NCBI GenBank assembly: GCA_947062675.1
Contig: CAMSQM010000016.1
Location: 1-58,665 of the forward strand
Reading direction: 5' to 3'
DNA: 58,665 bases
Source: an uncultured Roseburia sp.
Lineage (GTDB): Bacteria > Bacillota > Clostridia > Lachnospirales > Lachnospiraceae
Part shown: positions 16,675 to 26,709 of the stretch, piece by piece
Layout of the letters: each line of letters starts with the position of its first letter
Numbering within the stretch: the first letter of the stretch is position 1
Translations under genes and position numbers: made by a program
Notes under the pieces: generated by a model
The model's input: only the letters and a program-made list of their open reading frames with translations
Told to the model about the DNA's origin: nothing
Databases searched by the model: none

Positions 16675-18015
16675 TCATCCCTCCGCGATGCCGACCTCGT
16701 CCCCCTCCGTATCCCCCAGGCTGACCTCAATCAGCCTTAAGTCAGATCCGAGAGCCCTGACCGCGTGCGCCTTGCCCGCGGCGATGCTGACCGTGGCCCC
16801 CGCCATCAGATCCACCTCGATTCCCTCCAGCACAAGCTTTCCCATGCCGGACAGCACAGTGATCGTCTCAGTGTGTTTCAGATGGCGGTGATATGGCATT
16901 TCTTTTCCCGCCACAACCTTGATGCGCTTTGTGATACTGCGGATTCCCTCATCCTCGTCCCTGTCGATTGTTTTGATCGTCCCCCAGCGCCGCTCCTCAT
17001 ACAGCGATGTTTCTTCCAGCTGCCCCAGACATTTTTTGATATAAGAGCTCTGATGTTTATCCGCCACGAGAATTCCGTCGTGCGACGCAGCTATCACCAT
17101 ATTTTCAGCGCCCATCACAACCATAGGAATTCCCAGAACATTGATCGCATGACTGTTTGAGCAGGTGTCATCCCACGTCACATCGCCGATGCTGTTTTCC
17201 GGCATTTCCTCTGTCAGCGTATTCCAGGTTCCGAGATCTTTCCAGAGCCCGTCATACCGGAGCGCGGCAATCTGATCCCAGTGTTCCAGTATCTCATAGT
17301 CGAAGCTCTGCCCCGGCAGCTTTTCATAGTCCGCCGCAAGCCCGGCATAATCTGTTCTGACGCCGTACTTTTCCAGCCATTGCGCGGCCATCGAAAGCCG
17401 GAAACAAAAAACGCCGCAGTTCCACAGCGCCCCCGCCTCCACAAGACCGCGCGCCGCCTCCTCGTCCGGTTTTTCGCGGAAGCCGGCCACACGGATCAGT
17501 TCTCCGTCCTCCCGCTCCGGTATTATATAACCGTATTTTGTGGACGGGTAGGTCGGCACACCGCCCAGAAGTCCGATCGTCTGCTCCCGGCCTTCAAGAT
17601 ACTCGCCCAGACGGACAATCCGCTGAAAAAAGGCTCCGTCCGTATACGGATCCACCGGAAGAAACGCCACAACGTCATCCGGCGACGCCCCTTTTTCCGA
17701 CAGCAGGTAAGCACAGGAAAGCATCACGGCCGGAAACGTATTGCGGCGCATCGGCTCCACGGCCACCTCCGCCTCCTCGCAGAGCTGGCTCTCGATCAGC
17801 TCCACCTGCGCGCTGCTCGCACAGATAATCGTATTCCGGGACAGGCCGGCTTCCTTCAGCTGACCGTAAACGCGCTGGAGCATGGAACATTTTTCGCCGC
17901 TGCCAGGACTGCCATCCTCATAATTCATCAGCTTGATATACTGCTTGGAGCAAAGATCATTGGAGAGCGGCCAGAGGCGCTTTCCGGAACCGCCGGAAAG
18001 TAATACAATATACAT
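16675..18015 (-). CDS. manC: Mannose-1-phosphate guanylyltransferase, probably bifunctional with phosphomannose isomerase
   Basis: 446 residues. The N-terminal nucleotidyltransferase domain has LSGGSGKRLWPLS and FREKPDE. The C-terminal cupin domain around PYHRHLKHTETITVLSG is the type II phosphomannose isomerase region. It makes GDP-mannose from mannose-1-phosphate and GTP. ATG 18015 is preceded by GGAGGAAGAGGG; six codons of open frame lie upstream. It follows fcl by 18 bases and supplies the substrate of Gmd, giving a GDP-L-fucose operon. Confidence 0.92.
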   Translation of the reverse strand: MYIVLLSGGSGKRLWPLSNDLCSKQYIKLMNYEDGSPGSGEKCSMLQRVYGQLKEAGLSRNTIICASSAQVELIESQLCEEAEVAVEPMRRNTFPAVMLSCAYLLSEKGASPDDVVAFLPVDPYTDGAFFQRIVRLGEYLEGREQTIGLLGGVPTYPSTKYGYIIPEREDGELIRVAGFREKPDEEAARGLVEAGALWNCGVFCFRLSMAAQWLEKYGVRTDYAGLAADYEKLPGQSFDYEILEHWDQIAALRYDGLWKDLGTWNTLTEEMPENSIGDVTWDDTCSNSHAINVLGIPMVVMGAENMVIAASHDGILVADKHQSSYIKKCLGQLEETSLYEERRWGTIKTIDRDEDEGIRSITKRIKVVAGKEMPYHRHLKHTETITVLSGMGKLVLEGIEVDLMAGATVSIAAGKAHAVRALGSDLRLIEVSLGDTEGDEVGIAEG

Positions 18016-18033
18016 CCCTCTTCCTCCTGTCAT

Positions 18034-18975
18034 TCAGCGCTCCGCGCGCATCGGATTCTTCAGAAAATCCTCATACGCAAGCCGTATGCCATCCTCAAGC
18101 TCCGTTTTATACCGCCATCCAAGCCTCTCCAGCTTGCTGACATCGAGAAGTTTGCGCGGCGTCCCGTCCGGTTTTGACGCATCCCACCTGATCTCCCCCG
18201 CAAAGCCTGTAACCTTCGCCACCATTTCAGCCAGTTCCCGGATTGTCAGTTCTTCTCCGGTCCCCAGATTGACCGTCTCATTGCCACTGTAATGATTCAT
18301 CAGGAAAACACAGGCATCCGCCAGGTCGTCCACATACATAAATTCACGCAGCGGTGTTCCGGTTCCCCAGCAGGTGACCACTTTCTCCCCCGCCTCCTTC
18401 GCCTCATGAAACCGGCGGATAAGAGCCGGAAGCACATGGCTGTGCTCCGGGTGATAGTTGTCATTCGGCCCGTACAGATTGGTCGGCATCACCGAAATAT
18501 AATCCGTCCCGTACTGGCGGTTCAGATACTCACAGTATTTCAGACCACTGATCTTCGCCAGGGCATACGCCTCGTTCGTCTCCTCGAGCGAACTGGTGAG
18601 CAGACAGCTCTCAGGCATCGGCTGCGGCGCCATTTTGGGATAAATGCAGGAAGAACCCAGAAACATCAGTTTTTTACAGCCATTCTTCCACGCCTCATGA
18701 ATCACATTCATCTCAAGCGTCATATTCTCATACATAAAATCTGCCAGCGCCCCGCTGTTCGCCATAATGCCCCCCACCTTCGCCGCGGCGAGAAACACAT
18801 AATCCGGCTTCTCCTGCTCGAAAAATCGCTCCACCTCGTCCTGACGGCAGAGGTTCAGCTCCTTATGGGTCCTCGTGATAATATTGTGATATCCTTCTTT
18901 CTCAAGCTGCCGTATAATCGCGGAGCCAACCATTCCCCGGTGGCCCGCCACATAGATTTTTCCGTCTCTGTCCAT
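18034..18975 (-). CDS. fcl: GDP-L-fucose synthase
   Basis: 313 residues, a short-chain dehydrogenase/reductase epimerase-reductase. It turns GDP-4-keto-6-deoxymannose into GDP-L-fucose with NADPH. The nucleotide motif [18 protein letters not shown], and the catalytic Tyr-x3-Lys in YALAK are visible. AAAGGAGG precedes the ATG. It lies 31 bases after gmd and just before manC in one operon. Confidence 0.95.
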   Translation of the reverse strand: MDRDGKIYVAGHRGMVGSAIIRQLEKEGYHNIITRTHKELNLCRQDEVERFFEQEKPDYVFLAAAKVGGIMANSGALADFMYENMTLEMNVIHEAWKNGCKKLMFLGSSCIYPKMAPQPMPESCLLTSSLEETNEAYALAKISGLKYCEYLNRQYGTDYISVMPTNLYGPNDNYHPEHSHVLPALIRRFHEAKEAGEKVVTCWGTGTPLREFMYVDDLADACVFLMNHYSGNETVNLGTGEELTIRELAEMVAKVTGFAGEIRWDASKPDGTPRKLLDVSKLERLGWRYKTELEDGIRLAYEDFLKNPMRAER

Positions 18976-19006
18976 CCCGTGCCTCCTTTTCCTCTTCTGC
19001 CTCTGT

Positions 19007-20038
19007 CTACTCTGAAGCGGTCAGCTCCATATCATGCCGGACCATAATCTTCACCAGCTCCTCAAACGTCGTCTTCGTCGGATTCCATCCGAGCTCCGTC
19101 CTCGCCCTCGTCGGATCTCCCCACAGATTCACAACATCCGTCGGCCTGTAGAATTCCTCTGATACCTCGATCACTGTCTTTCCGGTCGCCTTATCAATCC
19201 CTTTCTCTTCTGTTCCCTCTCCCTTAAATTCCAGCTCCATGCCGGCCTCGCGGAACGCAAGCTCACAGAATTCCCGCACGGAATGCTGTTCCCCCGTCGC
19301 GATCACATAGTCCTCCGGCTTATCATTCTGCAGAATCAGCCACATGCACTCGACATAGTCCTTCGCATAGCCCCAGTCGCGCAGGGAGGAAAGATTTCCC
19401 AGATACAGCTTCTCCTGTTTTCCCTGTGCAATCCTGGCCGCCGCGAGCGAGATCTTTCTGGTCACAAAAGTCTCTCCGCGCCGCTCGGACTCATGATTAA
19501 AAAGAATGCCGCTGCAGCAGAACATCCCGTAAGCCTCACGGTACTCTTTTACGATCCAGAAACCATACTGCTTTGCCACCGCATACGGGCTGTAGGGATG
19601 GAACGGGGTTGTCTCACGCTGCGGAACCTCCTCGACCTTCCCGTACAATTCAGATGTGGAAGCCTGATAAATGCGGCATGTTTTTTCCAGCCCGCAGAGA
19701 CGCACCGCCTCCAGCACACGCAGCACACCGGTTGCCACAACGTCCGCCGTATATTCCGGCACCTCAAAACTCACCTGTACATGCGACTGTGCCGCCAGAT
19801 TGTAAATCTCATCCGGACGAATCTCCCCGACCAGACGGACGATGCTCATCGAATCCGACAGATCGCCGTAATGTATATGAAAATGAGGATTCCCGTTTAA
19901 ATGGTCGATCCTCTCCCGCTTCTCCACCGAGGTCCGGCGCACCATGCCGTGCACCTCATAGCCCTTTTCGAGCAGAAGCTCCGCCAGATAACTCCCGTCC
20001 TGTCCCGTCACACCCGTAATCAATGCACTTTTACTCAT
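19007..20038 (-). CDS. gmd: GDP-mannose 4,6-dehydratase
   Basis: 343 residues. It catalyses the first committed step to GDP-L-fucose. It has the NADP motif [20 protein letters not shown], the catalytic YAVAK, and the family's [10 protein letters not shown] segment. AAAGGAG is 8 bases before the ATG. First gene of the gmd-fcl-manC-mutY series, divergent from an AraC-type regulator that might control it, though no direct evidence links them. Confidence 0.95.
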   Translation of the reverse strand: MSKSALITGVTGQDGSYLAELLLEKGYEVHGMVRRTSVEKRERIDHLNGNPHFHIHYGDLSDSMSIVRLVGEIRPDEIYNLAAQSHVQVSFEVPEYTADVVATGVLRVLEAVRLCGLEKTCRIYQASTSELYGKVEEVPQRETTPFHPYSPYAVAKQYGFWIVKEYREAYGMFCCSGILFNHESERRGETFVTRKISLAAARIAQGKQEKLYLGNLSSLRDWGYAKDYVECMWLILQNDKPEDYVIATGEQHSVREFCELAFREAGMELEFKGEGTEEKGIDKATGKTVIEVSEEFYRPTDVVNLWGDPTRARTELGWNPTKTTFEELVKIMVRHDMELTASE

Positions 20039-20130
20039 CTGTTGTTCTCCTTTATTTGTACTATAATTATTTTGCTAACCAGAGTTTTTACGCCGTTGTT
20101 TAGAATAATCCAATTTCCAAAAATATACAA

Positions 20131-20159
20131 TTGAAAATATTGGCTTTAAATAGTATTAT
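20131..20159 (+). promoter_or_regulatory. Promoter of the AraC regulator gene, predicting a leaderless mRNA
   Basis: -35 TTGAAA (20131-20136), 17-base spacer, -10 TATTAT (20154-20159). The ATG begins 7 bases after the -10, where transcription should start. No Shine-Dalgarno sequence precedes the ATG. Confidence 0.6.
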
Positions 20160-20165
20160 ATTGCT

Positions 20166-21038
20166 ATGAGCAAACCATTCTTTCAGAAATACAAAACATG
20201 GGAAGTGACGAATACACGCAGTGTGATCAACACTCCCTCCTCTTTTACAAGGGAAAATTTTTTTCACATCCAGGAAGCCGGATATCTGAAAAGTTTAAAA
20301 CCACATTTAAGCAGACGCAGCGGACTGCGCTCCTACCTGTTTTTCATAGTTCTCTCCGGCAGCGGCAGGGTATCCTTCTGCGAACCCGGCTCCTCCCTTC
20401 TTTGCGTGCCCGCGCAGACCGGGGACTGTTTTTTTCTCGACTGCTCCGGCGAGTACACCCACATCAGCACCGAAGATGATCCGTGGGAACTTCTGTGGAT
20501 TCATTTCTACGGTCCGCAGGCAGCGGCCTATTATGCCTGTTTCCGCGAACAGCAGAACTGGCATTTCCGCTCCGCCCACCTGGCAGAACTGACCACAGCC
20601 ATTCAGAATATCATCCGCTTTCACGAGGAGCCGCACGACGACACGGATCTTCTGACCGCCCAGCAGATCGTAAACATCCTGACGCTGGTCTGCACGGGCA
20701 GCGGCGAGCGCAACGAACTGCTCTCCGATAAGCTTAAGAATATCCTGCACTATCTGGACGAACACTATACGGAAAAAATCACACTTGATCTCCTCGCGGA
20801 ACAGTTTTTCATCAGCAAGTATTATCTTTCCCGGGAATTCAAAAAGCAATTCGGAACCACAGTCATTCAGTATGTACTGACAAAAAAAATCACCAGTGCC
20901 AAAGAGCTGCTCCGATACAGCAGCGCCTCCATCGAGGAGATCGCACAGCTCTGTGGCATTGATGACGCAAGTTATTTTAATAAAGTATTTAAAAAAATGG
21001 AGGGCTGCACCGCATCGGAATACCGGAAACAGTGGTAA
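20166..21038 (+). CDS. AraC-family transcriptional regulator
   Basis: 290 residues. The N-terminal cupin-like ligand-binding half (about 50-160) is followed by a C-terminal AraC double helix-turn-helix (about 190-290), including ISKYYLSREFKKQFG and the second-helix segment GIDDASYFNKVFKK. It probably senses a sugar and regulates a nearby carbohydrate gene; the target is unknown. It is divergent from gmd. The only plausible ATG has no ribosome binding site and coincides with the predicted transcription start. Confidence 0.9.
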   Translation: MSKPFFQKYKTWEVTNTRSVINTPSSFTRENFFHIQEAGYLKSLKPHLSRRSGLRSYLFFIVLSGSGRVSFCEPGSSLLCVPAQTGDCFFLDCSGEYTHISTEDDPWELLWIHFYGPQAAAYYACFREQQNWHFRSAHLAELTTAIQNIIRFHEEPHDDTDLLTAQQIVNILTLVCTGSGERNELLSDKLKNILHYLDEHYTEKITLDLLAEQFFISKYYLSREFKKQFGTTVIQYVLTKKITSAKELLRYSSASIEEIAQLCGIDDASYFNKVFKKMEGCTASEYRKQW

Positions 21039-21068
21039 TCCGGCTGTGCTCCCCAGAAAGTGCAGCCG

Positions 21069-22694
21069 TCAGGGCTGCACGCTCTCCGGCGCAGGTTCCC
21101 CGCTGTCGGAGAACTTTACAATGATCGTGTCGTCGATTACCCGGATTGAACCGTCATGCGGATAACTCTCCATGTTCCTCACATCTTCCCGGTCCATCCA
21201 CGCTATCGTCTCCTCATACCCCGCGATCTCCGGCGCGAATCCCAGATATTTCACAATGAGATATGCCCTGCAGAGGACTGTGACATTTGTCTCAGCCCTG
21301 CCTCCCATCGCAAAGACCTCATGCATCATGCTCCCCATCGCGTTCGTCTCATCGTCCACCTCTCCCCCGACAAAGACCACCCGCATTTCATCGTCATATC
21401 CTTCCAGGCTCTTAATCTGGGTGACCAGCGTCTGAAAATAGGAAAAATCGTGATATTTTGTATATTCAAGCGCCATATAACTCCCGTTGCCGTACCAGAT
21501 ATAGATAAACAGCAGCAGAACCGAGCAGAAAAGCGCCCCCCACTGCGTCCCTGCGCGCACCAGATCATACCCTCTTATCTCCCTGCCGAACCGGTCTGTC
21601 CACACCGCCAGAAAAACCAGCAGAAAGACCGCCGGATAAAACATCAGCGCATAGTAAGACGCTTTCGGCGCCATAATGTACACCAGAAACAGCGCGACCG
21701 GAAACACCAGCAGCCCCGCGGCAAACAGCAGCCTGCGGTACCACTTTATCTTTGACGCAACGAGAAAAAGGATTATGCTGGCCGCAAACAGCAGAAATAT
21801 AATCCGGAAACAGTGGATCGCGGGCACGACCGGCGTGATATCCCTGACATTGTCAAAGCACAGGGATACAAAACTCCGGTAACAGCGCAGAATCCCGTCT
21901 CCGAGCTCCTGCAGCGAAATATGCCCCATGGTGTCTATCCCCTGATAACTCCCCATCACGCCGAACACATTCCACATATTCCAGATAACCCTGCTCAGAA
22001 TCAGATAAAGCGCCAGGGCCGCGCCGGCCGTCGCCAGATAGCGCAGAGCCGTAATCACAATGCCTTTAAAGTCCGCTTTTTCTTTCCCGAACGCACAGTG
22101 CATCAGAAACGCGATCAGCAGCAGACACACCGCCGCCGGAAAATACGCCTGATACGTTCCCAGCGAGAGCGTCAGCAGAATCACAGCGGCCGGATAAGCC
22201 GTCAGCTTCTCCGGATATCTGACAATCAGATAAGCCCCCAGCACACTGAAAAAAATGCCGGCGGCATAATAAATCGAGAGAAACATAAAGAAAAACATGC
22301 AGACCACGGACGGAAATGACACGAGGAAACCGCCGATCGCCGCGGAGAGCAGCACGCTGCCGACATCAAACATTTTTACGACCAGCACAGCCGACACCGC
22401 CAGAAAAAAAATACTGATCATCCCGTTAAAAAGAGGGAGGGAATAACTTCCGCCCATAACCGAGGCATAGGAGCGCCCCATAAATTCCAGAAACCACCGG
22501 TTATTCTCCGAGCCGATCCCCCAGCCGCCCGGCGTGTTGCACAGCTCGTCATAATTATAGAGCTTGTTGGTAAATGCAAAGAGATGCACCATCAGCCCCA
22601 CCACAACCGCGGTGAAAAATGCCGCCTTCTCCGTTCTTCTGATCTTTTGTTTCCAGTCCGCCAGTGCCACGTCCGGCATCGGTAATCTCATCAT
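21069..22694 (-). CDS. GtrII-like membrane glucosyltransferase
   Basis: 541 residues with about ten or more hydrophobic helices between residues 20 and 420 and a hydrophilic C-terminal domain of about 130 residues. The segment after the first helix, with YNYDELCNTPGG, and the overall layout resemble the glucosyltransferase GtrII (PF14264) family, which modifies surface polysaccharide using lipid-linked glucose. The ATG pair at 22694/22691 was chosen for GGAG upstream; the open frame extends 40 codons through the promoter. It faces away from glyA. Substrate is inferred from family only. Confidence 0.7.
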   Translation of the reverse strand: MMRLPMPDVALADWKQKIRRTEKAAFFTAVVVGLMVHLFAFTNKLYNYDELCNTPGGWGIGSENNRWFLEFMGRSYASVMGGSYSLPLFNGMISIFFLAVSAVLVVKMFDVGSVLLSAAIGGFLVSFPSVVCMFFFMFLSIYYAAGIFFSVLGAYLIVRYPEKLTAYPAAVILLTLSLGTYQAYFPAAVCLLLIAFLMHCAFGKEKADFKGIVITALRYLATAGAALALYLILSRVIWNMWNVFGVMGSYQGIDTMGHISLQELGDGILRCYRSFVSLCFDNVRDITPVVPAIHCFRIIFLLFAASIILFLVASKIKWYRRLLFAAGLLVFPVALFLVYIMAPKASYYALMFYPAVFLLVFLAVWTDRFGREIRGYDLVRAGTQWGALFCSVLLLFIYIWYGNGSYMALEYTKYHDFSYFQTLVTQIKSLEGYDDEMRVVFVGGEVDDETNAMGSMMHEVFAMGGRAETNVTVLCRAYLIVKYLGFAPEIAGYEETIAWMDREDVRNMESYPHDGSIRVIDDTIIVKFSDSGEPAPESVQP

Positions 22695-22743
22695 CCGCCT
22701 TCTCCTGATCTGTTTTGTGATACCCGTCCCTTTTTTCCATTTT

Positions 22744-22771
22744 ACTATAACATATTTCACGGATTCGTCAA
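22744..22771 (-). promoter_or_regulatory. Promoter of the GtrII-like gene
   Basis: Minus-strand -35 TTGACG (22766-22771) and -10 TATAGT (22744-22749), spacer 16 bases. Confidence 0.6.
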
Positions 22772-22778
22772 CTTGCAA

Positions 22779-22807
22779 TTGATTATATCCCACGCTTCCT
22801 TTATAAT
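22779..22807 (+). promoter_or_regulatory. Promoter of glyA
   Basis: -35 TTGATT (22779-22784), 17-base spacer, -10 TATAAT (22802-22807), 48 bases before the ATG. Confidence 0.7.
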
Positions 22808-22855
22808 GATGCACGGAAAGTAACGCAATACGAAAATGAAGGGAGAATCACCGCA

Positions 22856-24094
22856 ATGTATACAATGGAAGATATCCGGGCGGTCGACGCGGAAGTGGCG
22901 GACGCCATCACAAATGAATTTGAACGGCAGAACAGCCATATCGAACTGATCGCCTCCGAGAACTGGGTCAGCCCTGCAGTCATGTCTGCGATGGGAAGCG
23001 TGATGACCAATAAATATGCTGAAGGGTATCCCGGAAAACGCTACTATGGCGGCTGCGAGTGTGTGGACGTCGTGGAAAATCTGGCGCGCGAGCGGGCAAA
23101 GCAGCTCTTCGGCTGTGAATACGCCAATGTGCAGCCGCACTCCGGCGCGCAGGCGAATATGGCGGTACAGTTCGCCATGTTACAGCCCGGGGACACCGTG
23201 ATGGGAATGAATCTGGACCACGGCGGACATCTGACACACGGAAGCCCCGTCAATTTCTCAGGGAGCTATTTTCACATCGTCCCCTACGGCGTGAACGACG
23301 ACGGTTTTATCGACTACGACAATGTCATGAAAATCGCGCTGGAATGCAGACCGAAAATGATTATCGCCGGGGCCTCCGCCTACGCGAGAACCATCGACTT
23401 CCCCCGGTTCCGCGAAATCGCCGATGCCTGCGGGGCGGTGCTGATGGTGGACATGGCGCATATCGCAGGTCTTGTGGCAGCGGGCCTTCACCCAAGTCCG
23501 GTTCCGTATGCCGACGTCGTGACAACGACGACGCACAAGACCCTGCGCGGCCCGCGGGGCGGCATGATCCTCAGCAGCCAGGAGGCGGCGGATAAATATA
23601 ACTTTAACAAAGCGATCTTCCCCGGAATCCAGGGCGGCCCGCTGATGCATGTGATCGCGGCAAAAGCCGTCTGTTTTCAGGAAGCGCTGCAGCCGGAATT
23701 TAAGGTATACCAGAAGAACATTATCGACAATGCGCAGGCTCTGTGCAGAGGGCTTCTCGCCCGCGGTATCCGGATTGTCTCCGGCGGAACCGACAATCAT
23801 CTGATGCTTGTGGATCTGACCAACTATGACCAGACCGGAAAGGCCGTGGAAAAGCTCCTCGATTCCGTCAATATCACCTGCAATAAAAATACCATCCCCA
23901 ACGATCCGAAATCCCCGTTTGTGACAAGCGGCATCCGCCTTGGCACACCCGCCGTGACCTCGCGCGGCATGAATACGGAGGATATGGACCGTATCGCGGA
24001 GGCGGTTGCGCTGATGATTCAGAAAGGCGACGGCGCCGCCGGGGAAGCTCTTGCGATCGTAAAAACACTGACGGAAAAATACCCGCTCCGGTAA
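22856..24094 (+). CDS. glyA: Serine hydroxymethyltransferase
   Basis: 412 residues, normal length. A PLP enzyme converting serine and tetrahydrofolate to glycine and methylene-tetrahydrofolate. [11 protein letters not shown] near the N-terminus, the PLP-lysine segment [14 protein letters not shown] and the C-terminal [13 protein letters not shown] are diagnostic. GAAGGGAG precedes the ATG. A single-gene unit with its own promoter and a strong terminator. It supplies one-carbon units also used by ThyA and FolA encoded 9 kb away. Confidence 0.97.
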   Translation: MYTMEDIRAVDAEVADAITNEFERQNSHIELIASENWVSPAVMSAMGSVMTNKYAEGYPGKRYYGGCECVDVVENLARERAKQLFGCEYANVQPHSGAQANMAVQFAMLQPGDTVMGMNLDHGGHLTHGSPVNFSGSYFHIVPYGVNDDGFIDYDNVMKIALECRPKMIIAGASAYARTIDFPRFREIADACGAVLMVDMAHIAGLVAAGLHPSPVPYADVVTTTTHKTLRGPRGGMILSSQEAADKYNFNKAIFPGIQGGPLMHVIAAKAVCFQEALQPEFKVYQKNIIDNAQALCRGLLARGIRIVSGGTDNHLMLVDLTNYDQTGKAVEKLLDSVNITCNKNTIPNDPKSPFVTSGIRLGTPAVTSRGMNTEDMDRIAEAVALMIQKGDGAAGEALAIVKTLTEKYPLR

Positions 24095-24149
24095 ATATCA
24101 TTCCGGTCCCGGGGTCCATGCTCCCCGGCAGCCTACTGCCGGCAGCAGA

Positions 24150-24199
24150 AAAGGGGCTTTCCGGCCCGCCATAACGGCGGCCGGAAAGCCCCTTTCTTT
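24150..24199. terminator. Bidirectional terminator between glyA and the DUF1294 gene
   Basis: A 17-base perfect stem (24150-24166 with 24179-24195, core GGGGCTTTCCGGCC) is flanked by T-rich sequence on both strands. It serves convergent transcription units. Confidence 0.85.
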
Positions 24200-24238
24200 C
24201 GGAGAATAATATGTATATCCCCTCGGCACGCTTATATT

Positions 24239-24511
24239 TCACAGAAAACCGCGTACCATAAAATAAATCACGATTCCTGCGTGCAGAAAACAGATGCACG
24301 GCATCCCCACAACAAAATACCAGTGTTTTGTCTTGTGGCGGAACGCATACATCCCCGCCCAGGTTCCGATGCTCCCCCCGAGCGCGCTTAAGAAAAACAG
24401 GGTCCGCTCCGGGATGCGCCAGAGATGCTTTTTCGCCCTCCGCTTATCCGCCCCCATCGCGGCAAATCCCGTCAGATTCATAAACACCGCGTAGATCAGG
24501 ATGCTTTTCAT
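24239..24511 (-). CDS. DUF1294 small membrane protein
   Basis: 90 residues with two or three hydrophobic segments. It contains DKRRAKKHLWRIPE followed by ALGGSIG and the FRHKT motif typical of DUF1294 proteins. Function unknown. Its ATG overlaps the secDF stop codon (ATGA), so it is translationally coupled to secDF. Confidence 0.85.
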   Translation of the reverse strand: MKSILIYAVFMNLTGFAAMGADKRRAKKHLWRIPERTLFFLSALGGSIGTWAGMYAFRHKTKHWYFVVGMPCICFLHAGIVIYFMVRGFL

Positions 24512-26670
24512 TTCGTTACCAGTTTCTTTTTTCCCACATGCAGCTTCATCACATACCACAGCTCCGTCGCGATGCAGATCGAAGAATAAGCGCCGCAGAT
24601 CAGCCCTGCCATCAGCGGCAGCGCAAACTCACGGATACTCGCGACACCGAGCACAAACAGCATAAACACCATGATAAACGTCGTAATCGAGGTATTGATA
24701 CTTCGCGACAAAGTCTGCGTGAGACTGACATTGGCCACCTCCGCCAGCATTTCCGGCGTCTGCTTCCCCGTCCGCTTTCCAAGATTTTCACGGATACGGT
24801 CAAAAATAACAATGGTATCGTTGACCGAATAACCGATAATCGTCAGCATACATGCGATAAACGTGTTGCCCACGGAAATGCGCACAAGAGCGTACACTGC
24901 CAGCACCACGAGAACATCGTGAAGCAGGGCGATAATCGCGCTGGCGCCGAAACGGATATCCTTAAAGCGGAACCAGATGTAAATCAGCATACAGACCGTG
25001 GATACCAGGACGGCAACCACAGCGTCGGAGCGCATCTCGCCGCTGATCGTGGAACTGATGCTCTGCGAGGAAATCGTCGCTTTGTCAACCTCAAATTTTT
25101 CCGTCAGCATGGTCTCAAGCGCCTCGCGCTCCTCCACGGTGAGCGTGCGCGTCTTGACCGTGATCTGCGTGGTGCCCTCCACCTTATTTGCCATGATATC
25201 ATTGTCCCCGGTAATCTCCGCCACCTGCGGCACGAGCGTCCCTTCAATCTCCTCGATCGTATAATCCTTTCCGAAGTCTGCGGTCGTGGAAGTTCCGCCC
25301 ATAAAATCAAGGCCGTAATTGAGCGCGTTCCCGCCCGTTGCCTTATGGACTCCCATCCCGATAAATCCGGCCGCAATCACAGCGAGGGAAAGTGCAAAAA
25401 ACAGGTTCTTTTTCCCGAGAAATGCAATCGTTCTGCGCTCTTTCGCACGGCCGTAAAACTTCTCATCCTGCAGGCCCAGTCCGTAAAAACAGGACAGAAT
25501 CACCCTTGTGACGCCAAGCGCGGTAAACATCGAGAGCACAATGCCGATCATCAGCGTATAAGCAAATCCTTTCACCGTGCCGGAGCCCAGCGCCATCAGC
25601 ACAACCGCGGCGAGCAGCGTCGTGATGTTTCCGTCGAGAATGGCGGACATGGCCTTCTGAAATCCGATCTTCATCGAGGTGCGGACCGTCTTTCCCGTCG
25701 CGATCTCCTCACGGATACGCGCAAAAATAATCACGTTTGCATCCACCGCCATACCGATTCCCAAAATAATACCGGCGATTCCCGGCAGCGTCAGCGTAAT
25801 CTCAAACAGATACAGGGTTGCAATCACCAGAACCGTGTACCCAGCCAGCGCAATTGCCGCCGCCACACCCGGAACGGCATATATAATGATCATAAATACC
25901 ATGACAAGGCCGAGACCGATCGCCGCCGCTTTCAGGCTGGAGGAGATGGCCCGGCTTCCGAGCTGCGCGCCGACCACGCTCGACTCCAGCTCGCTAAGCT
26001 CGAGTGAGAGGGAGCCGATACGGATCTGCGTCGCCAGCACATCCGCATCCTCAAACGTCCCCATACCGGAAATCTGCGCCGTGCCCCCGGTAATCGCCAT
26101 CTGAACCTCCGGGTAACTGATCACCTCTCCGTCATACACAATCGGAAGTACCTCTCCGACATTGTCGGCCGTTGCCTTTCCGAAAAGCCCCGCCCCTTCG
26201 TCCGTCAGCGTGAGCGCGACAACATATTCCTTGTTGCCGTACGCGTCCGGCTGTGTCTGCGCCTGTGCATTTGCCACATGCTCGCCGGTCATGTACACGG
26301 TTCCGTCCGGAAGCCGGAACTCCAGGGAGCCCGGATTTCCAAGCTCTTTTAATATTTTATTCGCATCCGTGACCCCCGGGATCTCCACCGTAATCCGGTC
26401 GTCCCCGACCTGATAGACAGACGCCTCCGTGCTGTAACTCTCGACACGCTTCTGGAGCTTGTAAATCGTATCGCCCATATCCTCAGCGCTCGGATTCTCA
26501 TTCAGAATCTGATACGTGATGGATACACCGCCCGACAGATCCAGCCCGAGCGGAATACTCATCTTCTCGCCGACTCCGGTCGACGAAAGAATCAGTGACG
26601 CATAATAGCCCAGTCCGGCGAGCGCCGCCAGAATCAGGACCAGTATGACTGCTGCTTTACTCTTCTTCAT
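24508..26670 (-). CDS. secDF: Protein translocase subunit SecDF (fused)
   Basis: 720 residues joining SecD and SecF, twelve expected transmembrane helices. The SecD part has PLGLDLSGGVSITYQI after the first helix and the DANVIIFARIREE segment in its transmembrane half. The SecF part begins around residue 430, with GLDFMGGTSTTADF and NDTIVIFDRIRENL. It uses the proton or sodium gradient to help preproteins leave the Sec channel. It starts 39 bases after scfB in the same direction with no terminator between, so it may be co-transcribed with the SCIFF genes. Confidence 0.96.
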   Translation of the reverse strand: MKKSKAAVILVLILAALAGLGYYASLILSSTGVGEKMSIPLGLDLSGGVSITYQILNENPSAEDMGDTIYKLQKRVESYSTEASVYQVGDDRITVEIPGVTDANKILKELGNPGSLEFRLPDGTVYMTGEHVANAQAQTQPDAYGNKEYVVALTLTDEGAGLFGKATADNVGEVLPIVYDGEVISYPEVQMAITGGTAQISGMGTFEDADVLATQIRIGSLSLELSELESSVVGAQLGSRAISSSLKAAAIGLGLVMVFMIIIYAVPGVAAAIALAGYTVLVIATLYLFEITLTLPGIAGIILGIGMAVDANVIIFARIREEIATGKTVRTSMKIGFQKAMSAILDGNITTLLAAVVLMALGSGTVKGFAYTLMIGIVLSMFTALGVTRVILSCFYGLGLQDEKFYGRAKERRTIAFLGKKNLFFALSLAVIAAGFIGMGVHKATGGNALNYGLDFMGGTSTTADFGKDYTIEEIEGTLVPQVAEITGDNDIMANKVEGTTQITVKTRTLTVEEREALETMLTEKFEVDKATISSQSISSTISGEMRSDAVVAVLVSTVCMLIYIWFRFKDIRFGASAIIALLHDVLVVLAVYALVRISVGNTFIACMLTIIGYSVNDTIVIFDRIRENLGKRTGKQTPEMLAEVANVSLTQTLSRSINTSITTFIMVFMLFVLGVASIREFALPLMAGLICGAYSSICIATELWYVMKLHVGKKKLVTK

Positions 26671-26709
26671 ATTTCTTTATCCTTTCTAACACAAAATCCC
26701 TCCATGCCG

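Noticed and set aside
21060..21080. GTGCAGCC/GGCTGCAC hairpin as terminator between the AraC and GtrII-like genes
   Set aside because: The stem is perfect but there is no T-tract on either strand and it overlaps the coding end of the membrane protein.
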